A stretch of DNA of 64,000 nucleotides from Candidatus Nitrohelix vancouverensis (lineage in GTDB: Bacteria; Nitrospinota; Nitrospinia; Nitrospinales; VA-1): NCBI GenBank assembly GCA_015698305.1, contig CP048620.1, positions 1,576,557 to 1,640,556 of the forward strand, given 5' to 3'. This document shows positions 18,143-26,924 of the stretch, in pieces. The notes under the pieces were generated by a model that had not been told where the DNA came from, made no database searches, and saw only the letters and a list, made by a program, of their open reading frames with translations. Every line of letters starts with the position of its first letter. The stretch's first letter is position 1. The position numbers and the translations under genes are program-made.

Positions 18143-19111
18143 TCAATTACAACAGGAATCCCCGTCCGAGGGCGCTTCGGTCTCGGGATCGGTGATCGTG
18201 AAATGGCCTGCGTAGGGAGCGTCGCCAAGAATTTTGACGGTCGCCTCATCGACCTCGACGTCTTCGCCGACGCGAAACTCCTGACCGTTGCAGACGATGC
18301 TTTCAAATGGGCCGTTGTAGGCCGCCATCAGCGAACTGCAACAGGACGATTCGCCGGGATCGGGCGCATAAGCTGTCAGCGTGTAGGAGTAAAATTTAAT
18401 GCCCTCGATGATTTTCCACAAATAATCTTTTTTGAGGGAGATGCCGTGAAAGCCGATGGCGCGGGTCATGTCGATGAATTCTTTCAGGGTCATCGCGCCG
18501 GACGCGCATTCTCCCCAGAGTTCCCGGTTGTCCCGCATATGCTGAGGCGCGGCGCGATCTGAAATGATGTCCGCAATGACAAAGCGTCCGCCGGGTTTTA
18601 AAATTCGTTTGATTTCCTTGAAGACCTCGGCTTTGCTGACTGAAAGATTGAGTACGCAATTGGAGGTCACGAGGTTCGCCGCGTCGTCTTCGACGGGAAT
18701 TTTCTCCAGGAAACCCTGCTTGAATTCGACGTTGCCATAGCCCAGGTTCTTCGCGACCTTTTCGGCGTTGAGACTCGCTTTTTTCAGCATCGCTTCGGTC
18801 ATGTCCACGCCAATGACGCGACCGGAAGCTCCGACCAGTTTGGATGCGATGAAGCAGTCGATGCCGCCGCCAGACCCAAGATCGACCATGGTTTCTCCCT
18901 GACGCAGACCGGCGCGGTCGACGGGACTTCCGCATCCGTAAGAGATCGCACGGACTTCTTCCGGGATATGGGACAGATTACTTTCATCGTATTCAGCGGG
19001 GCAACACAAGCTGTCCTGCGCTTCGAGCGCGGCTTTCGAATAAAAATCTCGCACGTCTTCGCGTGTGACCTTGGAGTCTTCCTGCTCGTCGCAACAGCTG
19101 GATTCGGACAT
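18143..19111 (-). CDS. arsM: ArsM-like arsenite/metalloid SAM methyltransferase
   Basis: 322 residues from the ATG at 19111, preceded by AAAGGA; an ATG at 19132 also opens the frame but lacks a ribosome-binding site. SAM-binding motif VDLGSGGGIDC (77-86). The three cysteines that bind As(III) in ArsM are in place: Cys60 (SYGCGSP), Cys152 (TSNCVLNL) and Cys202 (WGECASGA). Extra Cys pairs occur at the N-terminus (ESSCCDEQ, SLCCPAE), at ESSCCSS and at the very end (DSCCN). It is the last gene of an operon with an ECF sigma factor and a zinc anti-sigma factor, 26 bp downstream. Substrate could also be another soft metalloid. Confidence 0.82.
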   Translation of the reverse strand: MSESSCCDEQEDSKVTREDVRDFYSKAALEAQDSLCCPAEYDESNLSHIPEEVRAISYGCGSPVDRAGLRQGETMVDLGSGGGIDCFIASKLVGASGRVIGVDMTEAMLKKASLNAEKVAKNLGYGNVEFKQGFLEKIPVEDDAANLVTSNCVLNLSVSKAEVFKEIKRILKPGGRFVIADIISDRAAPQHMRDNRELWGECASGAMTLKEFIDMTRAIGFHGISLKKDYLWKIIEGIKFYSYTLTAYAPDPGESSCCSSLMAAYNGPFESIVCNGQEFRVGEDVEVDEATVKILGDAPYAGHFTITDPETEAPSDGDSCCN

Positions 19112-19137
19112 GACGGTATTCCTTTCAGACATAATTG

Positions 19138-19416
19138 TTAGGGATGATTTTTTAATTCCAGTTTGATTCGGGTCTTGGCTTCATCGGTCAGGCGACGGTC
19201 TTCGCCTGCGGGATCGTCTTCCCTGCCGATGCGATGCGCCAGGTTCCGGATGATGAGCATTTGATTGACATAAAACCGGCAAAATTTACACATCGCCAGA
19301 TGAATTTTAACGCGCAGGCGCTTGCCCAGGGGAAGCGGATGGTCGAGCGATTCCGACAGCAACGGAGAGGTGTCCTCACAGGTCATTTTAAACAATTTCA
19401 TCATGGCGTTCATCAT
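19138..19416 (-). CDS. Zinc-finger anti-sigma factor
   Basis: About 92 residues. The start is chosen at 19416 because its ATG overlaps the sigma stop (ATGA), giving translational coupling; a GTG/ATG further upstream would overlap more. The HxxxCxxC anti-sigma zinc motif is present as HLAMCKFC (His39, Cys43, Cys46). The rest is short and charged with no membrane segment, so this is a soluble ZAS-type regulator that holds its partner sigma factor until a signal such as thiol or metal stress. Confidence 0.82.
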   Translation of the reverse strand: MMNAMMKLFKMTCEDTSPLLSESLDHPLPLGKRLRVKIHLAMCKFCRFYVNQMLIIRNLAHRIGREDDPAGEDRRLTDEAKTRIKLELKNHP

Positions 19417-19982
19417 AATGGGTCGCCCCGGTTTTCGAACCATTTCGCTTCAAGACAGAGTTTGAGCTGGTTGCGGGCGCGATGGAGAATGACCCACAGA
19501 TTGGTCGGCTTGATATCGAATTCATTACAGATTTCAGAGGAATTCATCTGCTCCAGCTCTTTAAGTATGAATATCTTGCGAAATTTTTCGGGCAAGCCCT
19601 CCATGCAGGTTTTAAGCGCTATGGCCAGTTGAGCGTTTTCAGTCGCTTTCTCCGGGTCCAGTCCCCAGTCTTTTGGGAAAATTTTCCAGTGACCGGAGGC
19701 GTCGTATTCGATCGGGTCGGAAGCATCTTCCGCCGACAGGTCGAATCCTTGCAGGCGTTTGGACTGCCGGAAATGATCCATGATCTTGTGTTTCATGATA
19801 CCAAAGAGCCAGCTCTTTTCCGTCGATTTACCGGCGAAATTATCCTGCGCCTGCAAAGCCGCGAGCAGAGTCGTCTGGACAATTTCTTCCGCCGTGTCCG
19901 GATTTTTAACGCGGACGAGGGCGTAGCGATACATCATGTCGCCGTAACGGTCGACCCAGTGTTCGCTATCTAGTTGCGGCAT
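19413..19982 (-). CDS. ECF-type RNA polymerase sigma factor
   Basis: 189 residues with sigma region 2 (DMMYRYALVRVKNPDTAEEI, SWLFGIMKHKIMDHFR) and region 4 (CMEGLPEKFRKIFILKELEQ, SSEICNEFDIKPTNLWVILH), joined by a linker containing GHWKIFPKDWGLDPE. No region 1.1 or 3, so ECF. It is followed by its anti-sigma factor and then the ArsM-like gene in one minus-strand operon, which suggests that this small regulon answers metal(loid) or oxidative stress. Confidence 0.9.
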   Translation of the reverse strand: MPQLDSEHWVDRYGDMMYRYALVRVKNPDTAEEIVQTTLLAALQAQDNFAGKSTEKSWLFGIMKHKIMDHFRQSKRLQGFDLSAEDASDPIEYDASGHWKIFPKDWGLDPEKATENAQLAIALKTCMEGLPEKFRKIFILKELEQMNSSEICNEFDIKPTNLWVILHRARNQLKLCLEAKWFENRGDPL

Positions 19983-20039
19983 CGCATCGCATGGAATCTT
20001 TAGATGGCGTCAGCGCTGGAGTGGATAGGTCAAGACGCA

Positions 20040-21011
20040 TTATGCCGGTCCGCTTTTTGCCCATCGTTCTTTGAACGCCAATTCGACAAACTGTTTGAAA
20101 CAGGATTTTGCCAGGCGGAGCGGATTGAAGGATATATCGAGGGGACGATCGGCCAGTTTGAAATCTTCAGCGCGTAAAAGTTGCAGGTCGGTTTCTCCGA
20201 CGAGTTGAATCTGAGCCATGTCTGCCTGGCCGAACTTGAGTTGTTCGGCGGCCGTCAAAACATACATGCGTTCCAGGGGAACCGGTAAAATTTCCGTCAT
20301 GACTCGATCTACCGCAGTCTGGTCGCGGCCCGCGCAGACGACGCCGAGCGGGAAAGGCGTTCCGTTCATCGGGCCGTTGCCCTGCATGGCCTGAACGCCG
20401 TCGACCACGGTCAGGGTCGGGTTCACCTTTTGCGCGATTTCAACCAGCATGCGCCCGAATTTGACCTTGTCGTTTTGAACGAGGCAATGCAGTACGGGTT
20501 TGCGTTTGCCAATCACCAGACCGAACAGATTTTTTATGGAGAGCGTCACCGTCATCTGCCGGTGCGATTTTACTTTGGGCAGATTCACGACATGATCGTA
20601 GTCGTCGAGGCAACCGGCGATTTTAAGGTGCGGAATTTTTTCGAGCGATTCAAAATCAGTCGGGCGCGATAGCGGAGTGATTTGGGCGCCATAAGTTTTG
20701 ACCAGCGGTTCATATCCGGCCTGGCGGGCCACAAAATTCAGGCTTCCCATTGCCGGACTGTCTGAAATGGTGATACTGCGGACGCCAAAATCTTTCAGGA
20801 CCCGGCACATGGCTTCGAGAATGACCGGGTGGGTGGTCACGCATTGTTCCGGCGTTGCCGAGCGCAGTAAATTGGGCTTCAACAAGACCCGGTCCCCGGG
20901 TTTGAAGGGAGAAGCGTCGGGGAACAGTCGGTCCACGCTATCTCGAATGAAGCATTCAATTGCGTTCAGATCGTAATCGGCCTGTTTTTTTAATACGACT
21001 TTAGATTTCAT
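20040..21011 (-). CDS. DUF362 family protein
   Basis: 323 residues. The DUF362 signature is complete: VLLKPNLLRSATPEQCVTTH near the N-terminus, ITISDSPAMGSLN, VNLPKVKSHRQMTVTLSIKN and VVDGVQAMQGNGPMNGTP, then a terminal AVDRVMTEILP block. The ferredoxin-like C-terminal module found in many members is absent. Function is not established for this branch. It follows the miaA/slt gene in the same direction with a 78-bp gap. Confidence 0.85.
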   Translation of the reverse strand: MKSKVVLKKQADYDLNAIECFIRDSVDRLFPDASPFKPGDRVLLKPNLLRSATPEQCVTTHPVILEAMCRVLKDFGVRSITISDSPAMGSLNFVARQAGYEPLVKTYGAQITPLSRPTDFESLEKIPHLKIAGCLDDYDHVVNLPKVKSHRQMTVTLSIKNLFGLVIGKRKPVLHCLVQNDKVKFGRMLVEIAQKVNPTLTVVDGVQAMQGNGPMNGTPFPLGVVCAGRDQTAVDRVMTEILPVPLERMYVLTAAEQLKFGQADMAQIQLVGETDLQLLRAEDFKLADRPLDISFNPLRLAKSCFKQFVELAFKERWAKSGPA

Positions 21012-21089
21012 GAGCGTCTCTTGGGAAAAGTAAATTATACGACTTTCAGGCTAAAAAAACAAAAGAACATCCCCCCGATCCGGCGTGGC

Positions 21090-24000
21090 TCAGCGGCCGT
21101 AGAGATTTTCATAGATCCAGTAGTTGCGCAGGACTTTTTTTACATAACCCCGGGTTTCAGGATAAGGAATGGACTCGATAAAAACGTCGGGGTCTTCGAT
21201 ATGCTTGAAGCGTTTCAGCCATTTTTTCAGGGCCGAGGGTCCGGCGTTGTAAGAAATGAGCAAGTGCGCCCGGTTGTCGCCAATGGTGTCTTGTAGTTTG
21301 CGTAGATAAGCGATGCCGAGGGAAATATTGATCCCCGGTTCGAACAGGTCTTCCTCGCTCTCAAAAGTTACCGAAACATTTTTATAGGTTTTGATCCTGC
21401 GCCCGGTTGCGGGCATGATCTGCATCAAGCCGCGAGCGCCGGCGCTGGAAAGCGCGTCGGCTTCAAAAAGACTTTCCTGTTTTATCAGGCCCTGTACAAA
21501 AAACGGATCGACTTTCAATTGTGTCGCCTGAGTCTGGATGATTCTATCGAAGGCGGAAGGGTAATAGGTGGTCCAGAAAATACGAGGCAATTCCTTTTCA
21601 TCTTCTTTGCCCTTGAAGTTGCGATACAGTTGAAGCAGTCGCACCGCAGAGGAGTAGGAGCCAGCCTGATTGTATAGCTGTGATAACCAAAGAACGCCGG
21701 AATAGTTTTTACGAATGGACCCGTCAATTTGCTTCAATTCTCTTTCGGCGAATGGGTAGAGGCCGAGTCCGATCATCTCTCGGGCGCGGTCGAGATGATA
21801 TTGGGAGTTCTTGGAGATGGAAGGCGATGTTGCGTCCAGCGGACCCTTCGATTCCCGGGGCTTCAATTTTGCGGCGTTCGGGTCGATGGATGTCAACAGT
21901 TCCTTGCCGCGCAAGCCGTAATAGGTGTAGGGGTAGTTTTCAAAAGCGCTTTGAAAACGTTTTCGAGCTTGCTCTTTATCGCCCAGCTTATATGCGGCCT
22001 TGGCGCTCCAGAACAGATTGTCTTCAGAAGCGATGTCGGATGGAAAGCGCCGCGCATTTTCAGCGAATTGTTCATAGGCGCTTTTGTAGTCGCCGTTGAG
22101 GTAGTGAATCCAGCCCATGCGCCAGGCGCAGACCTGGCCTTCTGTTTTGCTGGGGTAATTTTCCGCGACATAGCGGAATTGTTCGAGCGCTGATTTGAAA
22201 TCTTTTCGTTCCTCATACATTCGTCCCTTGATGTAACGCGCCTGAACCGCCCAGTCGTCTCTGGGATGTTCTTTAATGACCGAGTCGAAATATGCCATCG
22301 CTTTGTTGTTCTTGCCCAGATTCCAAAGATGGCGTCCGGTTTGATACTTCGCTTCGGGGACTCTCTTGTGCTCAGGATAGCGTTTCAAGAAAGACTCAAG
22401 CGTGGCGACGGCTTGCGTGCGGTCCCTCAACCCGGCGTGCGCGGTCGCCAGATAGAAATAAAATTTTCCAGGAAGCGGACCCTGGTCTTTCATGAGCCGA
22501 TTGAGTTCGCCGATGACCTGGGCGTAGCGTACTTCTTTAAGGAGACCTTTGGTGCGCGTGGCCCATTCCTCTTCGCTGAGGATTTTCTTTATGATCTTGC
22601 CTTCCAGCTCGTAGCGCGCTTTCTGCGTTTCGGCTTCTGCAGAGAGGGGGGTTGCTGGATGGTGAATGAAAAAATAGGAATAAGTTTCGTAGGCGAGTTG
22701 ATGCTTGCCGCTTGCCTGCAAGAGTCGGGCTTTTTGAAAGATCGACTCCTCCAGCAGTTCGCGATCCGAGTCGGTGGATGCTTTTTGCTCCAGAGACTGG
22801 ATGAGTTTTTCCAGATGTTCGACGGCGGTTATCGTTTGACCGGATCGTTCAAGCGCATGGGCTTGTAAACTTTGGGACTCGTGATAGAGAACGCTTTGAG
22901 GAAACCGGTTCGCGATCTGCTGGGTTTGCAAAATCGCCTCTTTGAATTGCTTGCGCGTCAGAAGCAGCTGGGCCATATCCATGCGAATATAGTCTTCAAT
23001 TTCAGGATAGACCTCGATCAATTGGTTCAGTTCGGCTTCCAGCGCGTCGAGAGACTTTTCGGAAGCGCCGTTTAGCGTTGCGGATTGAATGCGAGCCTGC
23101 AAATAACGCGTTTGCTTGTCCTGCTGGCCTTGCAGGTTCTTGAGGAGTTTCGAAGCCTGATCCCATTGCTGATGGTTGATTTTTCTCCCGATTTGTTGCA
23201 GAGCCGTTTCTTCCGCCTCGACGGGCGCCGGGGCAAACACGCACAGGAACGCGGCGACCAGAAATGACGCCAGCGCGGCGTTCAAATGTCGTGAAATTTT
23301 ATCGCGCAAGGATTCGGCGTTATCGTCGGGCGTGGCGGGTATCGGGATCGCTCCGGGGATTTTTTTGAACCAGGTGGTCTGGCGTTTGGCGTAGCGTCGG
23401 GTTTCCTGCTTGATCTTGTCGACGGCGTCGGAGAGGGAACATTGCCCCTCAAGATGTTCCGCCAATTGCGCGTAACCGATGCTCTTGAAGGGTTTCAAAT
23501 GCGCGCCCCATCCCTTGCGTTTCAAGGATTTCACTTCTTCCAGAAGACCGGCGTCCATCATTGTATCGACTCTCTTGTTGATGTTGGCGTAGAGGAGGGT
23601 TCGCTCCCATTGCAGGAGGAAGGTGTGGATCGGAAAATCATGTCTCGACGGAGTTTCTTCCTGCTGATGAAATTCGGAAAGAGGTCGCTGGCTTTGGTAA
23701 TAGACGCAGAGCGCTCGTTCGATGCGTTGCGGGTCCGTGGGTTTGATTTTTTCCGCAGACACCGGATCGACCTTCTTCAACTCAAGGTGCAGTTCCGGCG
23801 CGCCGCGTTCGACGATTTGGTTTTTGATTCGTTGTTTGAGTTCCGGGTCGATCTGAACTCCGCAGTCGAAGTCTTCCGTCAGGGTCTTGATATAAAGTCC
23901 GGCGCCTCCCGAGAGGATTGGCGTACAGCCGCGTTGATGCAAGTTTTCAATGATGCGCATGGCTTCGATTTTAAAATCGAACGCGGAGAATTCTTCATCC

Positions 24001-24200
24001 GGTTCGAGAATGTCGATGAGATGGTGCGGAACCCGCGCCCTCAGTGAAGCGGCGGGCTTGGCGGTGCCGATGTCAAAATATTTGTAGATCTGAAGCGAAT
24101 CTGCGTTGACGACCTCGCTCTGCAACATCTCTGCAAGGGCGACGGCGGTTTCAGTCTTCCCGGACCCGGTCGGGCCGGCCAGTATGATTAAAGGAGGCAT
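21090..24200 (-). CDS. miaA: tRNA dimethylallyltransferase MiaA joined in frame to a soluble lytic transglycosylase
   Basis: 1036 residues without an internal stop. Residues 1 to about 297 are a complete MiaA (P-loop LAGPTGSGKTE at 7-17, NADSLQIYKYFDIGTAKP, SGGAGLYIKTLTEDFD, and the C-terminal RRYAKRQTTWFKK); MiaA adds dimethylallyl to A37 of tRNAs. Then comes RHLNAALASFLVAAFLCVFA, which looks like the signal peptide of an Slt protein, then TPR-like helical repeats and an SLT domain with catalytic Glu909 in KQESLFEADALSSAGARGLM. The MiaA start at 24200 overlaps the preceding gene by 50 bp. An in-frame TTG at 23309 could start a separate Slt protein. Two genes lacking the MiaA stop, or a real fusion, are both possible. 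Confidence 0.85.
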   Translation of the reverse strand: MPPLIILAGPTGSGKTETAVALAEMLQSEVVNADSLQIYKYFDIGTAKPAASLRARVPHHLIDILEPDEEFSAFDFKIEAMRIIENLHQRGCTPILSGGAGLYIKTLTEDFDCGVQIDPELKQRIKNQIVERGAPELHLELKKVDPVSAEKIKPTDPQRIERALCVYYQSQRPLSEFHQQEETPSRHDFPIHTFLLQWERTLLYANINKRVDTMMDAGLLEEVKSLKRKGWGAHLKPFKSIGYAQLAEHLEGQCSLSDAVDKIKQETRRYAKRQTTWFKKIPGAIPIPATPDDNAESLRDKISRHLNAALASFLVAAFLCVFAPAPVEAEETALQQIGRKINHQQWDQASKLLKNLQGQQDKQTRYLQARIQSATLNGASEKSLDALEAELNQLIEVYPEIEDYIRMDMAQLLLTRKQFKEAILQTQQIANRFPQSVLYHESQSLQAHALERSGQTITAVEHLEKLIQSLEQKASTDSDRELLEESIFQKARLLQASGKHQLAYETYSYFFIHHPATPLSAEAETQKARYELEGKIIKKILSEEEWATRTKGLLKEVRYAQVIGELNRLMKDQGPLPGKFYFYLATAHAGLRDRTQAVATLESFLKRYPEHKRVPEAKYQTGRHLWNLGKNNKAMAYFDSVIKEHPRDDWAVQARYIKGRMYEERKDFKSALEQFRYVAENYPSKTEGQVCAWRMGWIHYLNGDYKSAYEQFAENARRFPSDIASEDNLFWSAKAAYKLGDKEQARKRFQSAFENYPYTYYGLRGKELLTSIDPNAAKLKPRESKGPLDATSPSISKNSQYHLDRAREMIGLGLYPFAERELKQIDGSIRKNYSGVLWLSQLYNQAGSYSSAVRLLQLYRNFKGKEDEKELPRIFWTTYYPSAFDRIIQTQATQLKVDPFFVQGLIKQESLFEADALSSAGARGLMQIMPATGRRIKTYKNVSVTFESEEDLFEPGINISLGIAYLRKLQDTIGDNRAHLLISYNAGPSALKKWLKRFKHIEDPDVFIESIPYPETRGYVKKVLRNYWIYENLYGR

Positions 24201-24903
24201 AAATGCGTTCCATGGACAAGGTGTATTGGTTTGCTGATTCATAAACATAAAGCGGAGGTTCCACCACGCACTCTGTCTTTTTACCCAGCACGGCCTGGGC
24301 TAGAAAAATTTTAGCGGGCGCCGAAGAGTTGCCATGGATGAACCACAGTCGTTTGGGGTGAAGCTCGCGCGCCGTCATTGCATTCAAGGTTTCCGTGAGC
24401 CGACTTGGCGGGTAGGCGACGGTCAGCGTTCCGCCCTTTTTCAGTAGCGTTTCAGACAGAGCGCATAGCGTCTCCAGGTTGAGTTTCAACTCGTGCCGGG
24501 CAAGGGCTTTCTCGGAGTTGGGATTGAGCCGCCCGGTGTTGACTTTCCGATAGGGTGGATTGGAAACGATGTGTTCAAACTTGGCGCTCCCAGCGCTTTC
24601 AGCAAAGTCAGCAATGTCTTGATTGATGATCGTAACGCGATCTCGCAAGCCGCTTCGTTCAATATTATCAGACGCCAGCGTTGCCAGCGAGGTCTGCAAT
24701 TCCACTCCGGTGACGCGCGCCTGCGGATGTCGGGAGGCGATGAGTAGTGGAATGATTCCGCAACCCGTGCCGATGTCGAGCGTTCGGTCCTCTGGTTCCA
24801 GAGCGAGGAAGTGAGCGAGCAGAAAGGGTTCGATGGAATATCGATACCCTTCGGAGCTTTGCTGGATCTGAAATGGGCGAGCGGGGAAAAGCGAAAGGGT
24901 CAT
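24151..24903 (-). CDS. tRNA1(Val) (adenine37-N6)-methyltransferase-like (TrmN6/YfiC family)
   Basis: 250 residues from the ATG at 24903 (AAGGAA seven bases upstream); in-frame ATGs further upstream lack this. SAM motif LDIGTGCGIIP (42-52), acidic VELQ at the loop after strand 2, and NPPY at 115-118, the adenine N6-methyltransferase signature. The YRYSIEPFLLAHF segment before motif I matches the YfiC family. It overlaps the miaA/slt start and is the first gene of that operon, so both are tRNA modification genes. Confidence 0.85.
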   Translation of the reverse strand: MTLSLFPARPFQIQQSSEGYRYSIEPFLLAHFLALEPEDRTLDIGTGCGIIPLLIASRHPQARVTGVELQTSLATLASDNIERSGLRDRVTIINQDIADFAESAGSAKFEHIVSNPPYRKVNTGRLNPNSEKALARHELKLNLETLCALSETLLKKGGTLTVAYPPSRLTETLNAMTARELHPKRLWFIHGNSSAPAKIFLAQAVLGKKTECVVEPPLYVYESANQYTLSMERIYASFNHTGRPDRVRED

Positions 24904-25002
24904 GCAAGGTTCCTTGGCAAGCATATTGTTCTTATGAATTTTACATGAAGCCCGTTGCGACGGCAAGGCGCGCCGTCGTTCTGTCGATGGCTTGATCGGA
25001 GC

Positions 25003-25974
25003 TTAATGTGAAAAGGGCCAAAAACGAAGTTTGGGCGGCGATAACAGGACGGCGATTTTATCCCCCTCGTACACGAGCGGCAATTTGCGCAAGGACACTA
25101 AAAGGCCATCGCCTGGAGCGACGATGCTTTCCAGCGTCTCCCCGGTGTAGGGGTGACGAACGTTTCCGAGGACCTGGTCTTTTTCAAGTCGCGCCCCGGG
25201 TTGGACGGTGGGAATGAACAGTCCGGGCTGTTTGCTGGAGACGATGGTTTCGCATTGTTTTGGAAATATCAGGGTTTCGCGTTTGTTGCTCGCGTGGGTC
25301 GAGTGGGTCACAATTTCCAGAGCCATGAGCAGATCAATGAGAGCCTGAAAGGCGAGGTCGCAATAGCGGGTCGATATGCGCCCGCGTTCTCCGCCGCAAA
25401 AGATGAGCGCGGGCGTTTGCCGTTCCGTCCAGTGATGAAAAAAACGCGCCTTGAAGGAGGTCGGCGTTTTGATCTTACGCAGGAGGGGGAAAGACGTGGC
25501 GCGGGCCATTTTCTTTTCAATGCGGCGTAACGACATGCATTGCAGGTGCGGGTGCGATTCGAAATGCCGCGCCTCAGAACCGAGCAGAACTCCATAAGTG
25601 GAATGGAAGGTGGCCTCGTACACGGCGCGGGCGTAGCGTTCTTCCGGTTCCCCGGCGTCGTTGCCGGGGAAGGACATGTCGGCGTCCAGTCCGTCCGAAG
25701 GCCAGACCGGGCTTCCGGTTTCGAAGGCGTTGGGGTTGACGGTGGGGAATAGCTGGATTTTTTCCCGTATCTGGTAGGGCGATTCCGGGTTGCTTTCGAT
25801 CTGGTCGAGAAAGGCAATCAAGCGCGATGAAATTTCTATGGCGTTGAAATCATCGCCATGCAGTCCGCCGACGATGGACAGGGTTTCTTCGGCGTCCGTA
25901 CCGGTCCATTCGAATTGGTAGAAATCCGTATCCGGCCCCAGGGGCGATGGAATGGAAAGGAGTTTGCGTTTCAT
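25003..25974 (-). CDS. Succinylglutamate desuccinylase/aspartoacylase-family protein, catalytically degenerate copy
   Basis: 323 residues of the same fold as its upstream neighbour, but key residues are changed by alignment. GLHGDDFNAIE keeps His39, but the second zinc ligand Glu is Asp (Asp42). The third zinc His position (DIH in the neighbour) reads LGS. The catalytic Glu position (VIETG) reads IFCGG, a Cys193. A C-terminal beta-barrel-like tail (IVAPGDGLLVSLRKLPLVYE) is intact. Start overlaps the neighbour stop by 4 bp (ATGA). It probably lacks zinc hydrolase activity and may have another role, such as partner of the neighbour. Confidence 0.8.
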   Translation of the reverse strand: MKRKLLSIPSPLGPDTDFYQFEWTGTDAEETLSIVGGLHGDDFNAIEISSRLIAFLDQIESNPESPYQIREKIQLFPTVNPNAFETGSPVWPSDGLDADMSFPGNDAGEPEERYARAVYEATFHSTYGVLLGSEARHFESHPHLQCMSLRRIEKKMARATSFPLLRKIKTPTSFKARFFHHWTERQTPALIFCGGERGRISTRYCDLAFQALIDLLMALEIVTHSTHASNKRETLIFPKQCETIVSSKQPGLFIPTVQPGARLEKDQVLGNVRHPYTGETLESIVAPGDGLLVSLRKLPLVYEGDKIAVLLSPPKLRFWPFSH

Positions 25975-26921
25975 TCGGATTTCCTGGCGATGCGCGCGAG
26001 CGGCGCGCCGAGGCGCGTCAAGGGATGTTCGCGCAAAGTGAAAACGCGACCGGACTCCGGGGCGATGACGGACTCGCAGATCCCCAGCGCGGGGTCTCTC
26101 AATTCTCCTATGCGATCGCCTTTTCGGATCGGGTCGCCGAGTTTTATGCCTGCGACGAACAGGCCGGGTCGTTCCGCCTGAACGAGAGCGACGTCGCGCG
26201 GTCTGAGCGTTTGCGGCGTTTTAACGGTCGGCGGGGAGGGCAGATTCAAGGCTCCCGTTGTGTGAAGGAAATTGAGCAGTCCATCCAGAGCCTGCTGACA
26301 AAAATCAGGATGGATGCGCAGTCCAATTCCGGTTTCAATCACCAGCGTGGGAATTTGCAGTCGGTTCAGATTGAAGCCCAGAGTCGATTCATAAACCGGA
26401 CCGAGCGGGTGAATCCACACGACGTCCATATTGCAATGCAGGGCCAGAGGGAGCAGGGTCTTTTCCTGTCCGTGGATGATGCGTATCTGCGGAAGCTCGG
26501 ACAAATGCAGGTTGCTGGCGTGTATGTCAAAAGCGAAATCGGAGTGACGCCCGATGTCTTCCAGGAGCGCGCCCGCAATCCGGGCCGGAATCGAGTCGCG
26601 CGATTCGGAATCGAATTGACGATTCAGGTCGATCGCAGAATAGGGATCGACGCGCTCTCCGCATTCGATGGCCTGTGGGTTGACTGCGGGGTATATATGA
26701 ATAGAACCGGTGAATGCCTCGGGTCGGGACTGCCACAGCTCGCGCAGGTGATGGATCAGCAGATCGCAGATGTAGACGCCGTCGTATTCATTGCCGTGCA
26801 GTCCTGCGACGATGGAAACCCCGGGGCCTTTGGATTTGCTTTGGGGCTTGAAACTGATGCGCTGGATATCGTGCTGAAGGCCCAGAGGCGAGCGAAATGA
26901 AAAGAGAGTGTTGGTTTGCAT
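25971..26921 (-). CDS. Succinylglutamate desuccinylase/aspartoacylase-family deacylase
   Basis: 316 residues. M14-type zinc deacylase with GLHGNE (His42, Glu45), DLNRQF (99-103), DIHASNLHLSELPQ (His134) and VIETG (catalytic Glu196), followed by the C-terminal domain (RPGLFVAGIKLGDPIRKGDR, VIAPESGRVFTLREHPL). The substrate is unknown; N-acyl amino acids or other N-acyl compounds are typical. It starts 3 bp after the NtrC-like regulator, so it is part of the fmdB-kinase-regulator operon, which may tie the enzyme to a nitrogen-type control. Confidence 0.85.
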   Translation of the reverse strand: MQTNTLFSFRSPLGLQHDIQRISFKPQSKSKGPGVSIVAGLHGNEYDGVYICDLLIHHLRELWQSRPEAFTGSIHIYPAVNPQAIECGERVDPYSAIDLNRQFDSESRDSIPARIAGALLEDIGRHSDFAFDIHASNLHLSELPQIRIIHGQEKTLLPLALHCNMDVVWIHPLGPVYESTLGFNLNRLQIPTLVIETGIGLRIHPDFCQQALDGLLNFLHTTGALNLPSPPTVKTPQTLRPRDVALVQAERPGLFVAGIKLGDPIRKGDRIGELRDPALGICESVIAPESGRVFTLREHPLTRLGAPLARIARKSE

Positions 26922-26924
26922 GCA

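Noticed and set aside
21893-22216. Short frames inside the lytic transglycosylase part
   Set aside because: They are shadows of the helical repeats; the main frame is continuous through this stretch.
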